Assembly: GCA_023428695.1 (NCBI GenBank)
Contig: JAEYWY010000035.1
Location: 186,001-250,000 of the forward strand
Source of the DNA: Bacteroidota bacterium
GTDB taxonomy: Bacteria; Bacteroidota; Bacteroidia; Cytophagales; Cyclobacteriaceae
DNA length: 64,000 nucleotides
Direction of reading: 5' to 3'
Below the pieces are notes generated by a model. The model was not told where the DNA came from and made no database searches. It saw only the letters and a program-made list of their open reading frames with translations. The position numbers and the translations under genes were made by a program. Position 1 is the stretch's first letter. Each line of letters begins with the position of its first letter. Positions 25,856 through 33,726 of the stretch are shown here, piece after piece.

Positions 25856-28162
25856 ATGGAGAAGTTTCCGTTTTCTTCCGTTCAAATGGATGAAACGAAG
25901 AGCACACAAACTGAACGCCTTCGTCTGGTTGATGCTTTCTATCAGGCGACCGATTTGGGTATGCTGCTCCTCAATACCCGGGGCGAGATCGCCAGCATGA
26001 ACAAGACCGCCGAAGTCATGCTGGGCCAACGCCTCGACACACTCGCAGGCAAGACTCCGGAACCACTTTTTGATCTTACCCAGTTCGACAAGCTAAAGCT
26101 CGACGGCGATAATGAATTGTTCCACGAGGCTGTGCTCCCGCGACTGCTTCACGAAGTACGAACCACGTCACGAACTTGCCGCTTTGAAACAGTGGCCCAT
26201 CACAAAAACGGAACTCCGATTCCTGTAGCGCTTGGCGTCACTGGTTTGTGGGAACGAAATACGATTGCAGGATATGCGATCACCTTCCTTGAAATAAGCG
26301 AAAGAAAGAAAGCCGAGCGCGAACAACACGAAAATCAGAAACAGCTGAAAGCAGTTATTGCTTCGCTGGACGACATCGTCTTTGAACTCGACACCGAGGG
26401 TCGTTTCCGCGAAATATGGGTGCGGTCAGACGACTTCCTTTTCCTGCCACGCGAGAAAGTACTCGGCCATACGCTTTCTGAAATGTTCGGTGAAGAATTC
26501 GCGCGCCCTTTTGAGGAGGGCCTTCGCGAAGTGATCCGTACCGGCGATACTTTCCAATGGGAGTACCCGTCGATGAAGCCCGGCGATAACCGCTGGTTTA
26601 ACGCAAAATGTTCTCTCGTGATCGAAAACGGTGAACCTACAGGTCGCATGAGCGTATGCATCCAGGATATCACCGTCCGCAAGGAAATGGAGATGTCTCT
26701 CCGCGAAAGTGAAGAGAAGTTCCGATTGCTCGCGGAAAGTATACCGGGTGTGATCTTCATGATAAAGAACGATTCGGCTAACACCGTCCAGTATATCAAT
26801 AACAAAATCACGTTGCTCACCGGCTATGCCGTAGAAGATTTCTATTCCGGGAAGGTCAATTTGTTATCGTTGGTTCACAAAGACGACCGCGACTATGTGA
26901 TTAACATTCGAAAAAAATCGCTTGAAGATCGCGTGAGCTATACGCTTGAGTATCGCCTCCTCCACCGCGACAAAATCTGGCGCTGGGTTTCTGAAACCGG
27001 TATCGGCGTACAGGCTGGTCAGGGTTTCATGCTCGAAGGTTTTCTTTCCGACATCACTCAACGGAAAGAATCCGAAGAAGAACTGCGCCGCATGGCGGAT
27101 GAGAACTCACGTATTTTCAACAACTCGATAACGCTTACTGCAGTCACTGGATTCGATGGCTACTTCAAGAAACTAAACCCCGCCTGGGAAAAAACGCTGG
27201 GCTGGTCGCGCGACGAATTACTCACAAAGCCGATCAACGAATTTATCCATCCCGAAGACCTCGTCAAAACCGAGGAGATGATGCGCGTCGTCTGTACGGG
27301 TCATACAATTGCCATGTTTGAAAACCGGTACCGTTGCAAGGATGGTACGTACCGCTGGCTACTCTGGGGATCATCCCCCGACATTGCGCGGAAAGTGGTC
27401 TACGCTTCCGCGATCGATATCACGAGTCGTAAGAAATTCGAAGAAGAACTCATCATTTCAAAACGAAATCTCGAAGTCGCCGCTTACGAACTGGAAGAAC
27501 AAAACCGCCAGCTCGACGAGTTCGCACACATTATTTCGCATAACCTCCGCGCACCGGTATCAAATATCAAGGCACTGCTGAACTTTATTACAGAAGACAG
27601 TCAGCCGGGAGATTACCAATTGATCTTCGAAAAGATCCGTAACGTCACACATAACATCGGCGAGACGATGAACGAACTGATGGAGATGATCAAGATCCGG
27701 AAAACGCACGACATCGAACGTGTTGAAATCCGTTTCAAGGACATCCTTGACAAAGTCGTGCAATCACTCGAAGGCGAACTCATCGAGGCCGGCGCCACCG
27801 TTACGTATAACTTCAACAACGCATCGAAGATCTACTATTCAAAACCATACCTCGAAAGTATTCTTCAAAACCTGATCAGCAACGCGGTCAAATACCGTTC
27901 GCCAAAACGTATCCCCGAAATATTCGTTTCCACCGACCTTATTCCTTCCGGTATTGAACTCAGGGTAAGAGACAACGGACTGGGTATTGATCTGAAACAG
28001 CATGGCGACAAGTTATTCGGCCTTCATAAAACATTCCACGAAAACAAGGAAGCCCGTGGTGTCGGATTGTTCTTAACTAAAACTCAGATTGAAACGTTGG
28101 GGGGAAGTGTTAAGGTTGAAAGTAAGGTCGATGAGGGGACGACGTTCATTATTCACTTCTGA
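25856..28162 (+). CDS. Multi-PAS sensor histidine kinase
   Basis: 768 residues, no membrane segment, so a soluble sensor. Four PAS/PAC modules occupy about 15-140, 150-275, 283-405 and 412-535, including LGMLLLNTRGEIASMNKTA, FQWEYPSMKPGDNRWFNAKC, YTLEYRLLHRDKIWRWV and FENRYRCKDGTYRWLLWG. The dimerisation helix has the H-box DEFAHIISHNLRAPVSNIKAL, and the HATPase_c domain has NLISNAVKYRSP (N box), RVRDNGLGID (G1) and ARGVGLFLTK (G2). ATG 25856 is used; a TTG at 25853 abuts it. A TATATTTA element lies 30 bp upstream (near 25826-25833). No response regulator is adjacent. Confidence 0.93.
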   Translation: MEKFPFSSVQMDETKSTQTERLRLVDAFYQATDLGMLLLNTRGEIASMNKTAEVMLGQRLDTLAGKTPEPLFDLTQFDKLKLDGDNELFHEAVLPRLLHEVRTTSRTCRFETVAHHKNGTPIPVALGVTGLWERNTIAGYAITFLEISERKKAEREQHENQKQLKAVIASLDDIVFELDTEGRFREIWVRSDDFLFLPREKVLGHTLSEMFGEEFARPFEEGLREVIRTGDTFQWEYPSMKPGDNRWFNAKCSLVIENGEPTGRMSVCIQDITVRKEMEMSLRESEEKFRLLAESIPGVIFMIKNDSANTVQYINNKITLLTGYAVEDFYSGKVNLLSLVHKDDRDYVINIRKKSLEDRVSYTLEYRLLHRDKIWRWVSETGIGVQAGQGFMLEGFLSDITQRKESEEELRRMADENSRIFNNSITLTAVTGFDGYFKKLNPAWEKTLGWSRDELLTKPINEFIHPEDLVKTEEMMRVVCTGHTIAMFENRYRCKDGTYRWLLWGSSPDIARKVVYASAIDITSRKKFEEELIISKRNLEVAAYELEEQNRQLDEFAHIISHNLRAPVSNIKALLNFITEDSQPGDYQLIFEKIRNVTHNIGETMNELMEMIKIRKTHDIERVEIRFKDILDKVVQSLEGELIEAGATVTYNFNNASKIYYSKPYLESILQNLISNAVKYRSPKRIPEIFVSTDLIPSGIELRVRDNGLGIDLKQHGDKLFGLHKTFHENKEARGVGLFLTKTQIETLGGSVKVESKVDEGTTFIIHF

Positions 28163-28231
28163 AAGTTAAAAGGGTAAAGTTCCTTTGGATGATGCTCGCG
28201 GTGAAAAATGGGTGACGTCCGCGGAAACGGG

Positions 28232-28264
28232 GGTTATTTATAATTTCTCAATTTATAATTTCTA
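28232..28264. repeat. A/T-rich direct repeat
   Basis: The unit TTTATAATTTCT occurs twice in tandem with a short spacer (CAA), in the gap between the histidine kinase and the convergent ABC permease. It is followed directly by a heptad repeat. Confidence 0.55.
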
Positions 28265-28267
28265 ATA

Positions 28268-28295
28268 GCTTGAGGCTTGCGTCTTGAAGCTTTTT
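28268..28295. repeat. heptanucleotide tandem repeat
   Basis: GCTTGAG, GCTTGCG, TCTTGAA and GCTTTTT follow each other as near-copies of a 7-base unit, ending on the stop codon of the permease gene. Such short intergenic repeats are seen in related genomes, from memory only. Confidence 0.5.
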
Positions 28296-29542
28296 CAAAC
28301 TATGAAGATTTCTTCCTTCTTCAGCCGCTCACGGCGCAGTCGGCCGAGGACGGGCATTTTTGGCAGATAGAATGAAGGATATAACGCGCTTACAAATCCG
28401 GCAAAGAGAAACACGGCAAGCATCGTGATGAAAACTGACGAATGCCAGAGCAATGAGATCGGCAAAGTCTTGCCAAGAATGTTGCTCACCAGCGGCAGCG
28501 TGGCAAGCACAAGCAAAATACTGACAATGAAAGCAACGATCGTAATGCACACCGACTCAGCAATCATCTGCAGGATCAATGCACTACGCTTCATGCCAAT
28601 CGAATGCAAGGCTTCTATCTCGGAGGGTTGTCCAAAGGTGCGGCTCTTGATAAACAATCCGCCTGCGCCGATGAATACCAGCATAAATGCTATCGCGTAC
28701 ATAAAATCACCCAGGCTTGCATCCGCAGAACCGTGGCGTTGGCACCGCTGGTGAATCTGTGTCAGCGGTTGCAACTGATACGATATACGCACTTCAACCT
28801 GGTCGGCGATTGGATTAAGATTTTCACGCGCCACTTTCTTCAAATGACAAAGCATTCGTCCCGTGCCGGAATTTGTGGGTAACTCTATATATGTATACGT
28901 GCTGAAGTTGCCCCAGCCACCGCTTAATGCGCGACCACTGGTGCCGGAAACAAGTCCGTCGAAAGTAAAATGCGAATTCTGTGGCACGTTTTCCATCACG
29001 CCACGAATCATGAAAATGTCGCCGTTGTCGGTCTTGAGCACCTTCTGATAAGCATTCTCGACAGATCCGAAGATTTTTCGTGCAATCTTTTCAGTTACCA
29101 CCATCGTCCCCGGACGGGCCAACGCAGTGGCCGCATCACCTTTAAGGAGTCGCCATGAAAACATATCGAACACCGATTCATCCGCTGCATAAAAACCCTC
29201 CTCCTCAAACCGGCGGTTGCCATCCTTAAGAATAATTTTACCTAAAGCTGAAAACCTTGCTGCATTGCGTACCTCCGGAAAACGCTTCAGAAGCTCCGGA
29301 GCAAGTGGCGCCTGGGACGTGTTCCACTGATATTCGTTGTCGCCATCATTAACATTGGAAACGATACGGTAAAGATTACCAGCCTTGGCATGGTAGCGAT
29401 CATAGCTCGACTCATACAGAATGTTGAGCAGCAGCAGGAGGGCAAACGTGATTATACCGGTAAGCGCAAGCACCTGGAGAAGGCTCGAGGTCCTGTCCTT
29501 CATCAGGTTTGCGATGGCGGCAGAGAGCAACGGCTTGAGCAT
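28295..29542 (-). CDS. ABC transporter permease, MacB/FtsX type (half-size)
   Basis: 415 residues from ATG 29542; a TTG at 29566 would add eight. One N-terminal transmembrane helix, a MacB periplasmic core (about 40-250, with YHAKAGNLYRIVSNVND, RFPEVRNAARFSAL, GDAATALARPGTMVVTEKIARKIFG) and three C-terminal FtsX-type helices make a single permease unit. The common Bacteroidota form has two such units in about 800 residues, so this is half-size. No ATPase gene lies next to it. It may move lipoproteins, lipids or peptides, or be a remnant. Confidence 0.82.
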   Translation of the reverse strand: MLKPLLSAAIANLMKDRTSSLLQVLALTGIITFALLLLLNILYESSYDRYHAKAGNLYRIVSNVNDGDNEYQWNTSQAPLAPELLKRFPEVRNAARFSALGKIILKDGNRRFEEEGFYAADESVFDMFSWRLLKGDAATALARPGTMVVTEKIARKIFGSVENAYQKVLKTDNGDIFMIRGVMENVPQNSHFTFDGLVSGTSGRALSGGWGNFSTYTYIELPTNSGTGRMLCHLKKVARENLNPIADQVEVRISYQLQPLTQIHQRCQRHGSADASLGDFMYAIAFMLVFIGAGGLFIKSRTFGQPSEIEALHSIGMKRSALILQMIAESVCITIVAFIVSILLVLATLPLVSNILGKTLPISLLWHSSVFITMLAVFLFAGFVSALYPSFYLPKMPVLGRLRRERLKKEEIFIV

Positions 29543-29765
29543 AGGGTCCGGGTTAGTTTTTGTCAAGACGAAAAGACCTATACAAAAGTTTTACCCGGAT
29601 TTAGAAAACGTTTGTAAAATGTTGACAAGCGGTCAAAATCAGGGTTTTACCCAATGTACGGGTAGCCACATTCAAGAGTAGCAACGCCGTCGTTGTTCAT
29701 ATCCGTATTCTAGAGAGTTCAGTTTCGAACAGCGTGCTCCTCCTTCCTGAAGTATAGACTGCGGA

Positions 29766-30308
29766 TTACGCAGAAGGTGGCACCGAAGGCAGAATATTTT
29801 TTTGGCGAAGTAACACCGAAGAAATCAGGGTGATCAAAAGTCCGACAGGAAGGATCTCAAACAACGTCATTCCAAACCGGATTACGGGGTTCTTATACAT
29901 CTCGGCAAGCTCTTCCATTCTCTCTCTGGTGGCGGCCACCTCGTCGGCTGTAGCACCCGCCGCGATTTTCTCATCGACATAGTAGTCGCTCATGCGCGCC
30001 ATAAAATCACTGGCAATAGTATGGTAGCATACTTCCCACGTCAGCGCGTACATCACAGAAGCGATAACTGTTATTGCGAGTCCTACACCGAACGCCTTCG
30101 CGAATGTGATTTCCCCGCCGAGATGCTCGCGGTATCGTCTGATGGCAAAAAAGATTACTGACAGCGCAATGACCATCGAGGCGTAACCCACATAGGTGCC
30201 GGAATTCATGTCGATGATGCCCTTCTCGTGGAGCGGCATCGAAAGGGCAAGCATAGCCGATACGATTACACCAGCGATGATGCCATTGATGATAATAATT
30301 CGTTTCAT
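29766..30308 (-). CDS. DUF4199 membrane protein
   Basis: 180 residues from ATG 30308 (MKRIIIINGI); the open frame upstream is not needed. Four hydrophobic segments are seen, with the DUF4199 features YVGYASMVIALSVIFFAIRRY and GGEITFAKAFGVGLAITVIASV, and the linker helix with TRERMEELAEMYKNP before the last segment. Function unknown. It lies 121 bp after a LuxR-type membrane regulator, a pairing that recurs in Bacteroidota, so the two probably form a unit. Confidence 0.88.
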   Translation of the reverse strand: MKRIIIINGIIAGVIVSAMLALSMPLHEKGIIDMNSGTYVGYASMVIALSVIFFAIRRYREHLGGEITFAKAFGVGLAITVIASVMYALTWEVCYHTIASDFMARMSDYYVDEKIAAGATADEVAATRERMEELAEMYKNPVIRFGMTLFEILPVGLLITLISSVLLRQKNILPSVPPSA

Positions 30309-30429
30309 AATGTTTTTTGCCCAAAACACGCAATCGACGGGAGAATGGCCGTCACCCGAAAGGATGATTCGCCCTTCAGACGCAAATTTCACCCGAAAGC
30401 AGGATACACCAAAATGGGGGATAATCTTT

Positions 30430-30858
30430 TTAACTGATCAAACCTTCCCGCTTTGCGCGCTCGATTGCCTGGGTACGTCGTTTCGCATCGAGTTTGACAA
30501 AAAGGTTGGCGGCATGGGTCTTCACCGTGTTTAAGGAAATGAAAAGTTTGTCGGCAATTTCCTGGTTGGTCATACCACGCGCCATCAGATCGAGTACTTC
30601 ATACTCACGGCGACTTATCCCCGTCTTCGCAAGCAGTGCATCGAGGTCTGCTGGTGGCTGCGGTTCGGTTACCGTTCGCCGCGGCCGACTAAGTCGCAGT
30701 CCGACCCAGACTCCAATAATCGTAAACAACAAGGCGATTATGCCAATGTAGTGTGACACCGACAGCTCGCGTACCCACAACCGGTACTCCAGCATCTTCA
30801 GCAGAAAGACCAGGGCGGCAAGTACGACGGCATAAATTATGATTGTCCTTATCTTCAT
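30430..30858 (-). CDS. Membrane-anchored LuxR-type transcriptional regulator
   Basis: 142 residues. Two transmembrane helices (about 5-22 and 36-56) replace the usual receiver domain, and a LuxR-type HTH fills about 78-140: LAKTGISRREYEVLDLMARGMTNQEIA and FISLNTVKTHAANLFVKL. A DNA-binding protein tethered to the inner membrane suggests direct signal transfer or proteolytic release. No phospho-acceptor domain is present. The DUF4199 protein encoded next may be its partner or target. Confidence 0.88.
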   Translation of the reverse strand: MKIRTIIIYAVVLAALVFLLKMLEYRLWVRELSVSHYIGIIALLFTIIGVWVGLRLSRPRRTVTEPQPPADLDALLAKTGISRREYEVLDLMARGMTNQEIADKLFISLNTVKTHAANLFVKLDAKRRTQAIERAKREGLIS

Positions 30859-30898
30859 TCACTTCAAAACAGAAGCGTGATTTTTTGTACGGCAACTT

Positions 30899-31267
30899 CT
30901 AAAGAAAAGCAGCCACCTTGCGTCGCACCGATTCCGGGTCGATCGGTTTTTTTATGAATACGTTCACACCAAGTTTGAGCGCAGCCTGGATTACTTCCTC
31001 CTCACGATCCGATGAGATCATAACGATGGGTGTATCCTTTCGCTGATGACTGCGAATGCGTTCAAGAATATCTTCACCGTTGTTGTATGGCATGTGAATG
31101 TCGGTGATGACAAGGTCAAAATCGGAATGCTGTTCGAGCAGGTCGAGTGCCTTGCGCCCGTCGGAAGCGATAAAAGTTTCCACGCCCTCACCTTCGACCG
31201 CCATCTGGATCACCTTACGTTCCACCGGGTTGTCCTCACAGATCAGAACTTTCTTTCGCGCTTTCAT
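30899..31267 (-). CDS. single-domain response regulator
   Basis: 122 residues from ATG 31267 (MKARKKVLICEDN); the frame extends upstream but adds an unlikely leader. A stand-alone receiver domain: acidic pair in LICEDN, phospho-acceptor Asp in DLVITDIHMPY, Thr/Ser switch in PIVMISSD, and Lys in FIKKPID. No output domain. It probably works in a phosphorelay, perhaps with a distant kinase; no kinase is beside it. Confidence 0.92.
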   Translation of the reverse strand: MKARKKVLICEDNPVERKVIQMAVEGEGVETFIASDGRKALDLLEQHSDFDLVITDIHMPYNNGEDILERIRSHQRKDTPIVMISSDREEEVIQAALKLGVNVFIKKPIDPESVRRKVAAFL

Positions 31268-31338
31268 TTCGTACACGTTACCGTTGGGAGGCAAAATAGT
31301 GAAAAATAATGGAGCTGCCTTTGACCATCCATGAACTT

Positions 31339-32877
31339 CTACCCCGCCCAACCCTCTCTGTCCAAACTTCGGTACTGAATCGCCTCAGCGAGATGTTCTG
31401 TTTTAATCTCCTCTGAATTTGCCAGATCAGCAACGGTACGCGACACTTTCAATATTCGATCATAAGCACGCGCCGAAAGTCCAAGGCGTTCCATCGCAGT
31501 TCTCAGCAGCGCCTTGCCGGCATCGTTGATCTGACAAATTTCCTTTACCATGTTCGAAGGCATCATCGCATTACAGAAAATGGTTTGGTGTTCCTTGAAA
31601 CGACACGCCTGTATCTCACGCGCAGCCACCACACGCTGTCGTATGTCCTCGCTGGTTTCCGTTTTGCGATTGGCGGTCATCTCATCAAACGAAACGGGAA
31701 CAACTTCGACATGAAGGTCGATACGATCGAGTAACGGTCCGCTGATCTTGCTGAGATAACGCTGCACCACCCCGGGACCACACACGCATTCCTTTTCGGG
31801 ATGATTGTAATACCCGCATGGACACGGATTCATACTCGCGACAAGCATGAAGTTCGCGGGATACTCAATCGAAATCTTCGCGCGCGAAATGGTAACACGT
31901 CGCTCCTCCATCGGCTGACGCATCACTTCAAGCACACTGCGTTTGAATTCGGGCAGCTCATCAAGAAAGAGTACGCCGTTGTTGGCCATGGATATCTCGC
32001 CGGGTTGAGGATTACCGCCGCCGCCGACCAGTGCGACATCTGAAATTGTATGGTGCGGGCTTCTGAACGGACGTGTAGTTATGAGCGTTGCGTCGCTGCC
32101 AAGTTTGCCCGCGACGGAATGTATCTTGGTGGTCTCCAACGCTTCGTTGAGTGTAAGCGGTGGGAGAATGGTTGGCAATCGTTTCGCAAGCATGGTCTTG
32201 CCGGCACCCGGCGGACCGATCATGATCACGTTATGTCCTCCGGCAGCTGCAATTTCCATGGCGCGTTTGATGTTCTCCTGACCTTGCACGTCGCGGAAAT
32301 CAGTGTCGTAGAAATTCAACTTGCGGGCGAACACTTCAGAAACGTTTAGCGAAAAGGGATCGATGCGTTTCGTGCCTTCGAGAAATGCAACGGCATCCAT
32401 GAACGATTTGACAGGGTAGACATTCAGGCCGTCAACGATAGCTGCTTCGCGGGCATTGTCTGCCGGAAGAATGAAGCCCTTGTACTTTTCGCGTCGCGCC
32501 TGAATCGCTATTGGTAATACGCCCTTGATAGGACGCAGCATACCATCGAGTGTGAGTTCACCCATGATGAGATACTCTTCAAGCGATTCGGTAAAGATTT
32601 GTCCGGATGCCTGCAACACACAAAGTGCGATGGGCAGATCATACGATGAACCTTCCTTACGGATATCAGCGGGCGCGAGATTGACCACGGTTTTCTTTCG
32701 CGGCATGAAATACGCCTTGCTTTTGAGGGCAGATTCAACGCGATGCTGACTTTCCTTGATTGCATTGTCGGGGAGGCCGCTCATAAAGAAACGGGTTCCC
32801 TGGTCGACCGAGACTTCGATCATGATAATTCGGGCATCAACGCCGTGAACGGCTCCGCCAAAGGTCCTTGAGACCAT
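31339..32877 (-). CDS. comM: YifB/ComM-family Mg-chelatase-like AAA+ ATPase
   Basis: 512 residues from ATG 32877; a TTG at 32886 is less likely. An N-terminal ChlI-like domain (SRTFGGAVHGVDA, VNLAPADIRKEGSSYDLPIAL) precedes the AAA+ module with Walker A GPPGAGKT (221-228), Walker B VLFLDELPEF and the sensor region, then a C-terminal Mg-chelatase domain with LSARAYDRILKVSRTVADL. In other bacteria ComM is a helicase promoting branch migration of transforming DNA. A four-Cys cluster (CPCGYYNHPEKECVCG) is present. Symbol given by family resemblance. Confidence 0.93.
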   Translation of the reverse strand: MVSRTFGGAVHGVDARIIMIEVSVDQGTRFFMSGLPDNAIKESQHRVESALKSKAYFMPRKKTVVNLAPADIRKEGSSYDLPIALCVLQASGQIFTESLEEYLIMGELTLDGMLRPIKGVLPIAIQARREKYKGFILPADNAREAAIVDGLNVYPVKSFMDAVAFLEGTKRIDPFSLNVSEVFARKLNFYDTDFRDVQGQENIKRAMEIAAAGGHNVIMIGPPGAGKTMLAKRLPTILPPLTLNEALETTKIHSVAGKLGSDATLITTRPFRSPHHTISDVALVGGGGNPQPGEISMANNGVLFLDELPEFKRSVLEVMRQPMEERRVTISRAKISIEYPANFMLVASMNPCPCGYYNHPEKECVCGPGVVQRYLSKISGPLLDRIDLHVEVVPVSFDEMTANRKTETSEDIRQRVVAAREIQACRFKEHQTIFCNAMMPSNMVKEICQINDAGKALLRTAMERLGLSARAYDRILKVSRTVADLANSEEIKTEHLAEAIQYRSLDREGWAG

Positions 32878-33000
32878 AGTGCACAACGGGTTTAGTTTGA
32901 AGATAACGGGGAATTAAAAGTAGCAAAAAAATTGGGATGGGCAACGTTGTTGACAAAAGCAGGCGCGACTTCGTTCGGAGGTGCAAGTAGTTAAGTTGTT
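32878..33000. other. intergenic lead-in to the repeat region
   Basis: Untranslated sequence upstream of comM. It precedes the pair of direct repeats (33001-33297) that fill the gap to the next gene at 33309. No ORF or promoter is clear. Confidence 0.4.
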
Positions 33001-33118
33001 CTCACTTCTTCCACCGAGGTCCTTCGCAGCTGGTTGGATAAGGTCGTGGTGGCGATTACAAATCGTGCTCAGCCCAAGGATGTTGGGGCTGAGGTAGTGC
33101 TCAGGAGCCCAGGTTTTT
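33001..33118. repeat. intergenic direct repeat, copy 1
   Basis: About 118 bp, resembling the copy that starts 181 bp later. Shared blocks are TTCCACCGAGGTCC, TCGCAGC, GGTTGGA-AAGG, CTCAGCCCA, GTTGGGG and CAGTGCTCAGGA-CCCAG (copy 1 has GTAGTGC). An inner stem CTCAGCCC / GGGGCTGAG lies at about 33068-33093 and a T run (GGTTTTTTC) closes the unit. One reading frame is open through this copy but shifts in copy 2, so the repeat is non-coding. Confidence 0.75.
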
Positions 33119-33181
33119 TCTTAAGTGGTTTAGATGTGTGGGTGATCGAGCTTAGTTTGAGTGCACAGTAGTCAATTTCGT

Positions 33182-33297
33182 CGTCACTCCTTCCACCGAG
33201 GTCCGTCGCAGCGGTTGGACAAGGTTCGTAGTGACATTTCCAAAACGCACTCAGCCCAGGGTGTTGGGGCACGGCAGTGCTCAGGAACCCAGATATC
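33182..33297. repeat. intergenic direct repeat, copy 2
   Basis: Second copy, diverged and with small indels relative to copy 1. The hairpin arms are partly degraded here (CTCAGCCCAGG-GTTGGGGC). Origin unknown: a duplicated intergenic element, an RNA-forming repeat or the debris of a mobile element are all possible. Confidence 0.75.
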
Positions 33298-33308
33298 TTT
33301 TGTTGCAG

Positions 33309-33629
33309 TTATTTCCCTTCCGGCGGAGGAAGTGGCTTGCGTGATTCTTCCTGGAGGTCGAAAAGTTTGGCCTTTAGCTGCATCATCTCGCCTTCCAGTT
33401 TGGCCATCTCACGCGAGTGGGTGCGTTCGCCGCGCATGAGCCATACAACGTCAATGGCGAGCAATACAAGACCAATGAAGGAGCCGTATTTCAGCATCCA
33501 TATCTTCTTCTGCATGGAGAAAAGAAACTGGACGTTGTCCTTCTGGGAGTCTACGTATAAACTGAAAAAGAAAATAAAGAGATGGAATAAGGCAAAGAAT
33601 CCATAAAAAATCAGCCTGTTCTTTTTCAT
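33309..33629 (-). CDS. small membrane protein with coiled-coil tail, 106 aa
   Basis: I start at ATG 33629 (MKKNRLIFYGFFALFHL) because the longer open frame overlaps the ABC exporter gene in antiphase. Two transmembrane segments (about 6-24 and 45-63) are joined by a short loop and followed by a charged helical tail (GERTHSREMAKLEGEMMQLKAKLFDL) ending in a Pro-rich PLPPPEGK. No family named. It lies 97 bp after the exporter gene on the same strand. Confidence 0.7.
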   Translation of the reverse strand: MKKNRLIFYGFFALFHLFIFFFSLYVDSQKDNVQFLFSMQKKIWMLKYGSFIGLVLLAIDVVWLMRGERTHSREMAKLEGEMMQLKAKLFDLQEESRKPLPPPEGK

Positions 33630-33726
33630 ACCCGGATAGGCGTTAATAACTAAAGGTAAACGAAAATTCCGGAAAACTACAAAGCGTGTAATACAAAAGA
33701 CATTTTTCAAGCTTTTGAAGAAACCA

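Noticed and set aside
33069..33439. open frames crossing the direct repeats, on both strands
   Set aside because: They change frame between the two repeat copies and have no matching start or composition. The repeat is better described as non-coding.
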